In this document: piece by piece, positions 52,886 through 61,211 of the stretch | How positions within the stretch are numbered: position 1 is the stretch's first letter | Layout: each line of letters opens with the position of its first letter | Assembly (NCBI GenBank): GCA_965263485.1 | Contig: CBDHHO010000004.1 | Location: 1,054,001-1,118,000 of the forward strand | From: Haliotispira sp965263485 | GTDB lineage: Bacteria; Spirochaetota; Spirochaetia; SP-2023 | Direction: 5' to 3' | Length of the DNA stretch: 64,000 bases | Notes under the pieces: model-generated | Seen by the model: only the letters and a program-made list of their open reading frames with translations | The model's database searches: none | Told to the model about the DNA's origin: nothing | Program-made: the position numbers and the translations under genes

Positions 52886-54079
52886 TCAAAACTCAAAGCT
52901 ACCCGCCTGAAGCTGCCACAGATCTTCGCGACTGAGTTCTGCATTTAGTTCCAGACCGCGTTTAGCCAGTTCTTTTGCGCTGATTTCGGGCAGGCTTTCG
53001 GTGAAAATTGGCTGGCCTTCCACCAGAATGCGCAGTGCTTTGACGTTGGGATACTCGGTGGCAGTGAAAACCAGCTGCTTGACCGCCGCCAGCAACACCG
53101 CAGGCAAATGGGCTACTTGATAAAAGTCCTCACTCAGGTCGAGGAAGGCACTCTCCCCAACGATGCGAACACTCAGTATTTGCATTTCCGGAGGCAGCAT
53201 TGAGTGCAGACCGGTGTTGATTTCTTGGGGACTGGGGCCCTTGAGCAACTGATCCAAGGTGCGGCTCAACGGAGCCTGATCGTAGACTACCTTGTGCAGC
53301 ACACTTTTCAGCTGCAATCGGCTCTCTTCTGCCACCCGGATAAAAAACAATCGCACATCACGCATCGGCAGAGCAGCCGCTGCAACACCGGTTGCAGCTC
53401 TATTATTGAGGCGCAGCAAGCGGTCCACACGCTGCAACAGGTTCTCGCCCTGCTCCGTAGACTCTACAGCGAGGCCCTCGGCAGCTGAATCTGCCTGCTG
53501 CGGCACACCGAGCCGCGCGCTCGCTGTGGCCACAGACTGTCCTGCATTTTGTGTTTGAGACGGGCCAGACAAGAGCTCTGGGGGAGTCTTGTTTCCGGTC
53601 TGGATTTGCTTGCGCACGATTGTGATGCTCACCTGCGGCGGCTGGATGCTCTTAAACGGCAACAGCCAGCTGAGCCAGCTGCGCTGCGAGAAAATAACGA
53701 TCAGAATCAATAACAGCAAGCTACAGAGCCAGAGTTTCTTCTCGCTGCCGGGCCGGGCATACAAACCCTTCGCATCTCTGGGGGCTTTCGTGTCTCCGGG
53801 AGCCGGGAATCCGGCCCTCTGACCGGCAGTTTCATAGCCCCAGGCCGGGTCGCAGCTGTGCGCTTTCGGTCGCTTTTGGATCTGTCCGTCCTGGGGTTGT
53901 TCCAATTGCCCCTGTCCTACGCGCGCCTGCTTTGCTCTGGGGTCCTGACGCCGCCCGATCAGCCCGTTGCTGCGCTGTTGATCGGGCCCGGACGCGCTTT
54001 GGGAAACCGGGCGCAAATCGGCTTCCTTGCAGTGAGAACCGGGAGCCTTTTCGGGAGGGATTTGCTTCTGTGGAGCCAT
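52886..54079 (-). CDS. GerMN-domain membrane protein
   Basis: About 397 residues: a polar, Gln/Pro-rich N-terminus, one membrane span (KLWLCSLLLLILIVIFS, near residue 120), a low-complexity linker and a C-terminal GerMN domain (LLKGPSPQEINTGLHSMLPPEMQILSVRIVGESAFLDLSEDF, VFTATEYPNVKALRILVEGQ). GerMN domains occur in GerM and LpqB and usually bind other envelope proteins; spore formation is not implied. The ATG at 54079 is chosen; 54094 is possible. A repeat element begins 13-29 bp upstream. A 9-bp-arm inverted repeat with a 17-nt loop lies at 53953-53987. Confidence 0.78.
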   Translation of the reverse strand: MAPQKQIPPEKAPGSHCKEADLRPVSQSASGPDQQRSNGLIGRRQDPRAKQARVGQGQLEQPQDGQIQKRPKAHSCDPAWGYETAGQRAGFPAPGDTKAPRDAKGLYARPGSEKKLWLCSLLLLILIVIFSQRSWLSWLLPFKSIQPPQVSITIVRKQIQTGNKTPPELLSGPSQTQNAGQSVATASARLGVPQQADSAAEGLAVESTEQGENLLQRVDRLLRLNNRAATGVAAAALPMRDVRLFFIRVAEESRLQLKSVLHKVVYDQAPLSRTLDQLLKGPSPQEINTGLHSMLPPEMQILSVRIVGESAFLDLSEDFYQVAHLPAVLLAAVKQLVFTATEYPNVKALRILVEGQPIFTESLPEISAKELAKRGLELNAELSREDLWQLQAGSFEF

Positions 54080-54107
54080 AGCCTTACCTGTCATCAGAAA
54101 CTGTGCA

Positions 54108-54265
54108 GGGCACCTCTAAAAATTTGCCCTTCTTGCGGAGCTGTTTTGGAGCGGGGAACTGAGGCCGAAGAATACTTTGTTCTATGGTAGAGGCTTGCTT
54201 CAGCATGGAAGAAAATGAAGGCCGTGCGCAGCAAGAGCGCAGAAATAGAGTTTTTAGAGCTGCCC
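54108..54265 (+). mobile_element. TNNA repeat element, second subtype, 158 bp
   Basis: Left end GGGCACCTCTAAAAATTT after TGCA, right end GAGTTTTTAGAGCTGCCC before ATAT; flanks do not match. The interior is shuffled, mixing second-subtype and long-type blocks. It fills the gap between the cNMP-binding and GerMN genes. Confidence 0.82.
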
Positions 54266-54270
54266 ATATG

Positions 54271-54876
54271 TCAAAGTTCCGAGGCTTCATACACCAAGGC
54301 ATCGTAAAGGTAGGCCAGATCGGCGCTGGAGCGCCTCAGCCTCTCGGAGAGCACCCGACAGATCGCAAAAGTCAGCCCCATGGCAATGGCCGGTTGCTTC
54401 CGGGCCATGCGAATAAAATTTCTGCGCGAGAGCACCAGCAAGCGCACCTTGCTCCGGGTTTCCACTGTTGCCGAGCGCTCTTGGGAGTGGATCAGCCCCA
54501 TCTCGCCAAAAAAACTACCGCTCTTGCCATGCAGTTCCGCCAACAAAAACGGTTCTCCCGAACTGGTTTTCTTGTAGATGCGAACCGAGCCTGCAAGGAT
54601 TATATAGAGCTCATCGCTGTGGTCTCCCTCGTGATAGATAGTGGTTCCCTGGGGCACGTTCAAGAAGCGGCAGTAGCCCAACAGGGTATGCAGAAAACTA
54701 TCATTGCCCCGCAGTTCTTTGAGGATGAACACTTTTTTGAGGTCGTCGATCGAAATGCGCTCATGGGATTTCCGGTATCTTTTGCTGCAGCAGGGCCGCC
54801 AAAGGGAAAAGGCAAACCGCTTATGTTGCCACTGTCCCTGCCGTTCCCGATGCCGGGAGTCTGTATGTTTATCCAT
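54271..54876 (-). CDS. Cyclic-nucleotide-binding domain protein
   Basis: 201 residues with a basic N-terminus and one CNB domain: PQGTTIYHEGDHSDELYIILAGSVRIYKK and the phosphate-binding cassette FFGEMGLIHSQERSATVE, where the Glu and Arg that hold cyclic phosphate are both present. No helix-turn-helix follows; the C-terminal part is helical (MARKQPAIAMGLTFAICRVLSERLRR), so it is not a CRP-type regulator. It lies 12 bp after the K+ channel gene in the same operon, suggesting a soluble ligand-sensing subunit for that channel. That link is inference. Confidence 0.85.
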   Translation of the reverse strand: MDKHTDSRHRERQGQWQHKRFAFSLWRPCCSKRYRKSHERISIDDLKKVFILKELRGNDSFLHTLLGYCRFLNVPQGTTIYHEGDHSDELYIILAGSVRIYKKTSSGEPFLLAELHGKSGSFFGEMGLIHSQERSATVETRSKVRLLVLSRRNFIRMARKQPAIAMGLTFAICRVLSERLRRSSADLAYLYDALVYEASEL

Positions 54877-54888
54877 AATTATACAACG

Positions 54889-56121
54889 TCAGACAAGTTT
54901 TTCCAACACAATCAGTTTACTGAACGGTTTGATGATATAATCTGCATCGGGCATCAGACAGGGTTTATTCAATTCGATATTTCTTGCATCGCGCATGTAA
55001 TCAATGACATTGCGAACATTATGTTCCTTCTGTGCTTTGCAGATCAATGCGCTCTGGATCTTCCCGGGCGTGCCGCTGTTCTCGATCAGGCCCAGCAGCA
55101 CGATTTTACTGCTTTGGAAGTCGGCACAGAGCTCGCGGTATTCCCTGCCGATCAATCGTTCCGGTACCGGGCGGGCGTTGATGCGCACCTTGCCCTGCTT
55201 CTCAGCTTCTTCGTGGAGGCACAGCAGCTCCTGAATCACGTGCGACATGCCTTCGTTTCTGGTCGAGGCCACCAGCAATTGGCGGCTCGCATCGCGCACC
55301 AGAATGATTTCGTTGCAGAAAGAGCGGCGCAGATAATCTTCATATTTCGGGTCAAGCAGCTCGGCACAGGTATAAATATCGCGGGAAATGCCTTTGATTT
55401 TCAGCACCGCCAGCACGGTTTTGGCATCGGCTTCGGCGGGTGTTTTGCTCTCATGGCTGTCGGCCAACACGATAACTTTGCGGGAGCGCTGCACGTGGGC
55501 CCGAGCCAGACAAACTTCGGAGAAATAGTCGCCCCGGATAAACCTGAGACCCCTGAGCTGTTCTTCTTCGATAATCGTTTCAAAGGTATGGCTCTCAATA
55601 TTGGAAATCAACACAATATCTTCGTCCAGCAGTTCGGGATTATTTTCCAGCATGTCTTGCAGCAGCGTATTGATCTGGGGCTTCCATCCGCAAATGACCA
55701 AGTGATTTTTCAATTTGGGAAAATTCATTAAACCCCTTCTCCGGCGCGAGTTGCGCTGGACATACAACGATGCCAGGGACGCCGAAAACAGCGAGGTGAC
55801 CGCTATGCCCAGCAAGGTAATGCTGACTCCCAGTACCCGGCCTGCGGCGGTGTGCGGCACGATGTCTCCGTAGCCCAGCGTCGAGGCTGTGACGATGGCC
55901 CACCAGAAGCTGTCCAGCAGGGTTTGGAAGCGGCTGCCTTCAGCATGACGCTCCAGCAAATACGCACCGATGGCCAGCAAGCTATAGCCGGGTATAAAGA
56001 TCAGCAGGGGCAGATGGAACGGGGAGCGCTGAAAACGGCGCAATATTCTCGCAGCCGCTTCTTTTCGCTTCTTCAGCTTCGCTCTCAAGGCTCTCTTGCT
56101 CCGCTTGCAATTATTTGCCAT
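54889..56121 (-). CDS. Two-span potassium channel with cytosolic RCK/TrkA-type domain
   Basis: 410 residues. Two membrane spans (LPLLIFIPGYSLLAIGAYLL and VLGVSITLLGIAVTSLFSASLASL) flank a pore loop WAIVTASTLGYGDIVPHT with the K+ selectivity filter TLGYGD. The cytosolic part starts HLVICGWKPQINTLLQDML, an RCK/TrkA-N Rossmann domain whose glycine motif is degenerate, followed by VIVLADSHESKTPAEADAKTVLAVL and a C-terminal RCK domain. Layout resembles MthK. The next gene encodes a free cyclic-nucleotide-binding protein. Confidence 0.88.
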   Translation of the reverse strand: MANNCKRSKRALRAKLKKRKEAAARILRRFQRSPFHLPLLIFIPGYSLLAIGAYLLERHAEGSRFQTLLDSFWWAIVTASTLGYGDIVPHTAAGRVLGVSITLLGIAVTSLFSASLASLYVQRNSRRRRGLMNFPKLKNHLVICGWKPQINTLLQDMLENNPELLDEDIVLISNIESHTFETIIEEEQLRGLRFIRGDYFSEVCLARAHVQRSRKVIVLADSHESKTPAEADAKTVLAVLKIKGISRDIYTCAELLDPKYEDYLRRSFCNEIILVRDASRQLLVASTRNEGMSHVIQELLCLHEEAEKQGKVRINARPVPERLIGREYRELCADFQSSKIVLLGLIENSGTPGKIQSALICKAQKEHNVRNVIDYMRDARNIELNKPCLMPDADYIIKPFSKLIVLEKLV

Positions 56122-56197
56122 CGGGTTTTAAAGTGACAGCTGCAAACTTAGCAGGTCGCCACTTGGAACTCAATGCAAAACCGGTGCCTTTTCTTCA

Positions 56198-56212
56198 GGG
56201 AACCTTTAAAAA
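56198..56212 (+). repeat. Solo TNNA repeat end
   Basis: GGGAACCTTTAAAAATG after TTCA, in the short gap between the K+ channel and peptidase genes. Diverged by one base. Confidence 0.6.
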
Positions 56213-56254
56213 TGCAGAGCTTTTCCATAATCATTGTCAGAAGGATGAGACCCT

Positions 56255-58078
56255 ATGAAACGCTACTTCGAAAAAACACTGCCGAGTACCTTCGACAGCG
56301 TCCTGCGAATCCTGGCTCCGCTGCCCGGATGCGACAGTATTGAGCTGTGGACCTTTGACAGCTGCGCCCGGCGCCAATCACTGCAGCACAAACTCTCTGC
56401 GATGCTTGGTCTTTCTCGGAGCAAAGTACAGGTGCATTCCGCCTACAAATCCCTGGTATTTTTCTTTTTAGAACGCATTGCCACTAGTCAAATCGACCGC
56501 AGCTGCGCTATCACAATCTACTATCCAGTTGTGCCCGCCGCTCTGGTGCCCAATCCCCGGCGCTTTTTGCTGGAATGCTATCCGCTGCACCGTCTGCTCC
56601 GCTATGCTGAAGTGCAGTTTGCACCTCGGGCGGTCGAAAGCCTTGAGCAGCTCTATTATCAGATTGAATACACCGACATCGCAGGTGGGCTACGGCTCGA
56701 AAGCTGCTTCATTCCGCATGCATTGAAAACGGATCACTGCGGCGAACAGGTGCTGGCAAATGCGGGCTACGTTCGCGCGCACAAAGCAGCAGAACTGCTG
56801 TTGAACCAGCCATTGCAAACCGAACAAGAAGCTTTGTTTGAAACCGCGCTGCGAGCTGTTACGGACATTCCCCTGCCCGACGAAGAGCCGTATTTTGACC
56901 AGCTGATTCTGGTTCTGGAGGCTCCGTTCTATGACCAGCCGCTTGCGGTGGACAACGAGGTCATCAGCACTGCGGAGGCACTGCATGAAGATATTTATTT
57001 CTCGCTGTTGGAATATTTTCAGCAAAAACGCGCCACTTCGTCGGGCTCGCGAAGCCTGAAACCCGGCCAAATTGTGCCGCGAGTGGTCTCCCGTGATACC
57101 ACCCGGCTGCTTGTCGATCTGCTCCCGCGCGACAGCTACCGCGTTGCTGTGCACGGAATCGAGGCCCGGGAGCTGTCCACCCCTCCGATGTCCTGTTCCT
57201 TGGAGTCTGCCGACAAATGGCTCCACCCCCAGCAAATTGAAGCCGTTCTCGCAGCCATAGAAGCGAGGGGAGGACAACGCCACACAGTCCATTCCCGTCA
57301 AGGACGCAGCGTTGCGGGTGTATTGGTCCCTGCGGACTCGCAGCGGCATTCGGCAAGTTCTGTGCTGATATCAGCGGGGCAGCACGCCAATGAAACCAGC
57401 GCGATGGTGGGAGCATTGCGGGTTGCGCAGACGTTGCAACAACAGGGGGACTTCCATTTCTTTGTCAGTCCGCTGGAAAATCCCGATGGCTATGCTTTGT
57501 ACCGGGAATTTTGCACTGTATATCCCTTTCATATGCACCATGCTGCTCGGTATACGGCTCATGGATGTGACCTAGAACTTGAGGAGAACCACGAGCAGAG
57601 CATTCGCTACAAGGCCCGTGATCTGGTAAATGCCGGGTTGCACATCAATATGCACGGCTATCCGGCTCACGAGTGGACGCGCCCTTTCACCGGTTATATC
57701 CCAAAATACTTTGATATGTGGACTATCCCCAAGGGATTTTTCTTGATAATGCACTATGTCAGCGCGCAGCAGCAGCCTGCCGAGGCCGTGTTGCAGGGCG
57801 CGATTCAGGCTTTACAGGGTTTGCCGGACTTGCTTGCACTTAACCAAAAGCAGCTGGAAACTTACGGGTGCTATGTGGGCAACTTGCCGTTTGAGGTGCG
57901 GGACCATATTCCGGTTCTCCCCCGAGAATATCCGGACGGGCTTTTCCCCCTTACCCTGATTACGGAGGCTCCGGATGAGACCTTGCATGGCAGGGAATTT
58001 CAGCTACTGCAACAGGCTCAAACCACTGCTGTACTGGGCGCGGTGGAGGCGTATCGGAAATTCTTTGCGGATGTTTAG
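56255..58078 (+). CDS. M14-type zinc carboxypeptidase with unknown N-terminal domain
   Basis: 607 residues. The C-terminal half is an M14-like zinc peptidase: His377 and Glu380 in ISAGQHANET, SPLENPDGYALY, and the third ligand His467 in HINMHGYPAHEW. The N-terminal 350 residues match nothing I recognise; they contain IYYPVVPAALVPNPRRFLLE and appear globular. No signal peptide, so it is probably cytoplasmic. AAGGATGAG precedes the ATG. The stop TAG lies within a repeat-end-like sequence and overlaps the radA stop on the other strand by 4 bp. Confidence 0.8.
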   Translation: MKRYFEKTLPSTFDSVLRILAPLPGCDSIELWTFDSCARRQSLQHKLSAMLGLSRSKVQVHSAYKSLVFFFLERIATSQIDRSCAITIYYPVVPAALVPNPRRFLLECYPLHRLLRYAEVQFAPRAVESLEQLYYQIEYTDIAGGLRLESCFIPHALKTDHCGEQVLANAGYVRAHKAAELLLNQPLQTEQEALFETALRAVTDIPLPDEEPYFDQLILVLEAPFYDQPLAVDNEVISTAEALHEDIYFSLLEYFQQKRATSSGSRSLKPGQIVPRVVSRDTTRLLVDLLPRDSYRVAVHGIEARELSTPPMSCSLESADKWLHPQQIEAVLAAIEARGGQRHTVHSRQGRSVAGVLVPADSQRHSASSVLISAGQHANETSAMVGALRVAQTLQQQGDFHFFVSPLENPDGYALYREFCTVYPFHMHHAARYTAHGCDLELEENHEQSIRYKARDLVNAGLHINMHGYPAHEWTRPFTGYIPKYFDMWTIPKGFFLIMHYVSAQQQPAEAVLQGAIQALQGLPDLLALNQKQLETYGCYVGNLPFEVRDHIPVLPREYPDGLFPLTLITEAPDETLHGREFQLLQQAQTTAVLGAVEAYRKFFADV

Positions 58079-58086
58079 AGGTTCTC
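58074..58086. repeat. Solo TNNA repeat end carrying two convergent stop codons
   Basis: TTTAGAGGTTCTC then TTTA. It contains TAG (58076-58078, plus strand, peptidase) and TAA (58075-58077 read on the minus strand, radA). On the minus strand the end is read AAA GAG AAC CTC TAA, like the gltB end. Confidence 0.72.
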
Positions 58087-59508
58087 TTTATTTATATGGA
58101 AGGCTTGCGGAAACACTAGGTGCAGTACTTCTTCAATCTGGCCTCGGCGGCAGACTTCCGGCTCAGCAGAAGCTCCCGCTGCCTGGCGGGCCGGTCGCCG
58201 GAGCGGTAGGAGCAATTGTCGCATGCCAAATTCAGCAGCGCTGCGCAGGCGCGGTTCTTCGTATTTAACGGGCCGCAGCTCGCCGGCGAGCGACAGCTCT
58301 GCTGCCGAAGTCAACCCAGGAGGCAGTGCCCGGCCCAGCCGGGCACTGAGCAGGGCCAGGGCCAGCGGCAGGTCGAGGGCGATGTCCTGCAAGCGCAGGC
58401 CCCCCGCCACATTGATGTAGATGTCTTGGTCCGAGAACACTACGCCGGTATGCCGTTCCAGCACGGCGGCGATGCGCGAGACCCGGGCGTTGTCTAGGCG
58501 GTCGGCGAAGATGCGCGAGACCGAGCCTTTGGCCGGAACGGTCAGGGCCTGGACTTCCACCAACAGGCTGCGCGAGCCCTCGTGCACCGGCGCGATGGCA
58601 ATGCCGGAGGGCATATCACTCTCCCGCCGGGACAGGAAATATTCCTGCGGGCTTTGCAGCTCTTTAAGCCCGGTCTCCGCCATTTGCAGAATGCCCATTT
58701 CCGAAGTCGGGCCAAAGCGATTTTTGTGGGCTTGCAGCAGGCGCAGATCGTGCTCGCCGTGTTCAAAATAGATCACGCAGTCCACCATGTGCTCCACAGT
58801 ACGTGGCCCGGCGATCACACCGTCTTTGGTCAGGTGGGCCACCAGCAAGATCGTCAGTTTGTGCTCCCGGCAGCAATCCAGCAGCACCTGAGTAATATGG
58901 CGCAGCTGAGACGGGGTGCCGGGAACTGTGCCCAGGCCGGGCTCCAGGATGGTCTGCAGCGAGTCCGCGATCAGTAGTTGCAGGCCGTTGTCTGCTTCAA
59001 TCCGGCGGTGGAGATCGGCCATAATATTGCCCAGATGATTGTTGCACAGCAGCGGAAGTTCGCTCTCGGCACAGCCCAGGCGCCGGGCCCGGATTTTGAG
59101 CTGCAGGGCCGATTCTTCTGCCGAGACGTAGAGCACTTCCTCTCCCCGCTGCTGTAAGCGCGCAGCCAGTTGCAGGAGCAGGGTCGACTTGCCGATGCCT
59201 GGCTCTCCACCCAGCAGCACGACCGAACCGGGGACCAGGCCGCCGCCCAATACCCGGTCCAGTTCGGCAAAACCGCTGCTCAGGCGCTGTAGTCGGGGTA
59301 TGGGAATTTCAGCCAGGGCTACGGCTTTGCTGTGCCCTTTCTCCCGGCCCCGGATCCGGGTTCCGGCCCGGCCTTCTTCTGGTGGGGCTCCGGGGCTTTG
59401 TTGTTCAACAAAGCTGTTCCAACTGCCGCAATTGCGGCAGCGTCCCTGCCATTGGGCTTCTTGCTGCCCGCAGATCGAGCAGATAAATACTTTTTTTGTC
59501 TTTGCCAT
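58075..59508 (-). CDS. radA: DNA repair protein RadA (Sms)
   Basis: 477 residues. The order is N-terminal C4 zinc finger (CSICGQQEAQWQGRCRNC), RecA-like ATPase with Walker A GGEPGIGKST and Walker B LQLLIADSLQT, the RadA-specific KNRFG motif (HKNRFGPTSEMG), and a C-terminal Lon-like domain (DIYINVAGGLRLQDIALDLPLALALLSAR). It helps branch migration in recombinational repair. The ATG at 59508 opens the conserved MAKTKKVFICSIC; the frame runs to 59781 through repeat sequence. The C-terminal residues KENL and the stop derive from a repeat end. An 11-bp-arm palindrome lies at 58324-58348. Confidence 0.94.
   Translation of the reverse strand: MAKTKKVFICSICGQQEAQWQGRCRNCGSWNSFVEQQSPGAPPEEGRAGTRIRGREKGHSKAVALAEIPIPRLQRLSSGFAELDRVLGGGLVPGSVVLLGGEPGIGKSTLLLQLAARLQQRGEEVLYVSAEESALQLKIRARRLGCAESELPLLCNNHLGNIMADLHRRIEADNGLQLLIADSLQTILEPGLGTVPGTPSQLRHITQVLLDCCREHKLTILLVAHLTKDGVIAGPRTVEHMVDCVIYFEHGEHDLRLLQAHKNRFGPTSEMGILQMAETGLKELQSPQEYFLSRRESDMPSGIAIAPVHEGSRSLLVEVQALTVPAKGSVSRIFADRLDNARVSRIAAVLERHTGVVFSDQDIYINVAGGLRLQDIALDLPLALALLSARLGRALPPGLTSAAELSLAGELRPVKYEEPRLRSAAEFGMRQLLLPLRRPARQAAGASAEPEVCRRGQIEEVLHLVFPQAFHINKENL
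58324..58348. repeat. 11-bp-arm inverted repeat inside radA
   Basis: CAGTGCCCGGC, CCA spacer, and exact reverse complement. It encodes part of SARLGRALPPG in the Lon-like domain. Confidence 0.85.
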
Positions 59509-59568
59509 GTCATCTAGTCTCGGCAATTTGTCTCTGAGAAACGCTTCGGTGTTTTGGGCACCACTAAA

Positions 59569-59590
59569 GGGAACCTCTAAAAATGGTATC
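59569..59590 (+). repeat. Solo TNNA repeat left end between radA and the dehydrogenase-like gene
   Basis: GGGAACCTCTAAAAATGG after TAAA, continuing with TATCGCTTCCTGAAG as in the 358-bp copy, then lost. Confidence 0.72.
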
Positions 59591-59640
59591 GCTTCCTGAA
59601 GTCCCTTGCGGAACATGTATCCCTTGTCTACTATGATTCG

Positions 59641-61017
59641 ATGCATATGTTCTGCTCTGCCAAACTCCTTGTGCCTGCCTTCTACAAAACTCCGGGATAC
59701 TTGGTGTTGGGAAGGCTGCAAAGCCTGCTGCTTCTCTTCCTGCAGTTCGCTGTATCGAGCGAGAAGCCCCTCTTGGCTCAAAGCATTCCCCAGCCGGTGC
59801 TCGATGAGCGCGGCAGGCCGCGCAAAATCAGCGAACTGCGCAGTAAAGAAGGCGTGCTGGAAGTAGAACTGTTACTGCGCGGCTTGAACCAGCCTCAGAG
59901 TGCCATCTGGGTCCCACTGCGCTCCATTAACAAAGACTTTGTCGATCGCTACAACCAGTTTTCCGGCAACGATGGCCAGGCCCTGCTGGTCAGCGAGCTC
60001 AAGGGAGGCATCTGGGTCCTGTTCCAGCAAACGCTCTACCCGCTGCAAGGCCTGCCCAATGACGTAGAGCAAAGGGGCGAAGGCGGCTACCTGGATCTGC
60101 ACTACAACTCTTGGTCGGGGCACCTGTTCATCAGCTATGCCCGCAGCCTGAGTGCCACCCTCAGCACCCTGTCCGTGCTCTCCGCGCGCCTGCACTACTC
60201 CGAACAACAGTTCTTTGTCACCGACATACGGGAAATCTTCCAAGCCCAACCACCACTCAACGCACCCCGCGGCTACGGCGGGCACCTCAGCAGCACCCGG
60301 GAATTTCTATACATCGCTCTGGGCAGTGCCGGACACCCAGAGCAAGCCCAGAGCATCCGGAGTCACTGGGGCAGCACCAACAAAATCTCGCTACACAGGC
60401 CCCTTCCCGACCGCCGCGAGCGCGAAATCTTTCCCGGTTCGATCCGTTCGGGACCAAACAGTGCCCGCAGCCAAATGCTCAGTATCGGACACGGCAATGT
60501 TCAGGACCTGTTTTGGGACCCCTATCAACAAAGAATGTGGTTGGTCGAACAACTGCGCGAGCGCAGCGGGCGAATAGTCGCCGATAAGATCAATCTTCTG
60601 GGCGAAGGGCGGAATTACGGCTGGGGTCTCAAAACAACGGAGCTCCCAGCGCAGCGCCGGGAGCAAGGCCCGGTGCTGCGCTGGGAGCGTTCCTACGGCT
60701 GGAGTTCGGCCCTAGTGCTCCCGGGGCGCACCTCCGGGGTCCGCAACCAGTTCCGCGCTTGGGCCGGCAACCTGCTCATTGCCTCTCTGCAGAGCCGTCG
60801 TCTCTATCGCCTGAGAATCGACCCGACTCAGGGGAACAGCCCGCGACCCGAACTGCTGGAACAGTTGTTCGCAGACGGTTCTCTGGGTCCGCTGCGTTGG
60901 GTCCGGTTGGGTCCGGATGGTGCTCTATACCTGCTGGCCAACAGTACCCAGGCCAGCAGTGGCCGCATGTGGCGCATCCAGCCCCAAAGCAAGATGTTTT
61001 TTAAGGCCTCCCATTAG
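59641..61017 (+). CDS. Exported quinoprotein glucose/sorbosone dehydrogenase-like protein
   Basis: 458 residues with an N-terminal hydrophobic export segment (LQSLLLLFLQFAVSS, ending near LLAQ). The beta-propeller family (GSDH/Asd) markers are GGYLDLHYN, MLSIGHGNVQDLFWDP, LLGEGRNYGWGL, WAGNLLIASLQSRRLYRL and RLGPDGALYLL. Such proteins oxidise aldose sugars with PQQ in the periplasm; whether this one binds PQQ cannot be seen. The start is uncertain because no ribosome site is clear. A 20-bp-arm inverted repeat is embedded at 60642-60688. Confidence 0.83.
   Translation: MHMFCSAKLLVPAFYKTPGYLVLGRLQSLLLLFLQFAVSSEKPLLAQSIPQPVLDERGRPRKISELRSKEGVLEVELLLRGLNQPQSAIWVPLRSINKDFVDRYNQFSGNDGQALLVSELKGGIWVLFQQTLYPLQGLPNDVEQRGEGGYLDLHYNSWSGHLFISYARSLSATLSTLSVLSARLHYSEQQFFVTDIREIFQAQPPLNAPRGYGGHLSSTREFLYIALGSAGHPEQAQSIRSHWGSTNKISLHRPLPDRREREIFPGSIRSGPNSARSQMLSIGHGNVQDLFWDPYQQRMWLVEQLRERSGRIVADKINLLGEGRNYGWGLKTTELPAQRREQGPVLRWERSYGWSSALVLPGRTSGVRNQFRAWAGNLLIASLQSRRLYRLRIDPTQGNSPRPELLEQLFADGSLGPLRWVRLGPDGALYLLANSTQASSGRMWRIQPQSKMFFKASH
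60642..60688. repeat. 20-bp-arm near-perfect inverted repeat inside the dehydrogenase-like gene
   Basis: 60642-60661 pairs with 60669-60688 over 20 bp with one mismatch around a 7-nt loop. The outer 14 bp, GCTCCCAGCGCAGC, are exact. It encodes ELPAQRREQGPVLRWERS, between two conserved propeller motifs. Confidence 0.92.
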
Positions 61018-61047
61018 CTCATTTTCCGGTGTGCCAAAGAAGCTCAA

Positions 61048-61211
61048 GGGGACCTCTAAAAATTCGCTTTCGATGCTGAATCAGCGAGATTTTGTCGATA
61101 GCGAGGAAGTGAAGCCGAGGCATACTTTGCTGTATGGTAAGGCTTTGCTGACGAAGCTATTCGGCAACAAGATCGCGATTCAGCGCGAAATTGGAATTTT
61201 TAGAGGTCCCC
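61048..61211 (+). mobile_element. TNNA repeat element, type copy, 164 bp, target duplication TCAA
   Basis: The best-preserved copy. Ends GGGGACCTCTAAAAATTC and its exact complement bound 164 bp, with perfect TCAA flanks (61044-61047, 61212-61215). From outside in, the arms pair as GCTGAATC/GATTCAGC, TTGCCGA-type/TTCGGCAA and a CATAC-TTTGCT-GTATG tip. It shares almost all of its sequence with 7125-7288, 10231-10394 and 16283-16446 (reverse). Confidence 0.95.

Noticed and set aside
59423..59440. 18-bp perfect palindrome CTGCCGCAATTGCGGCAG in radA
   Set aside because: It encodes the zinc-finger CRNCGS, where protein constraint can produce the symmetry; not counted with the coding palindromes.
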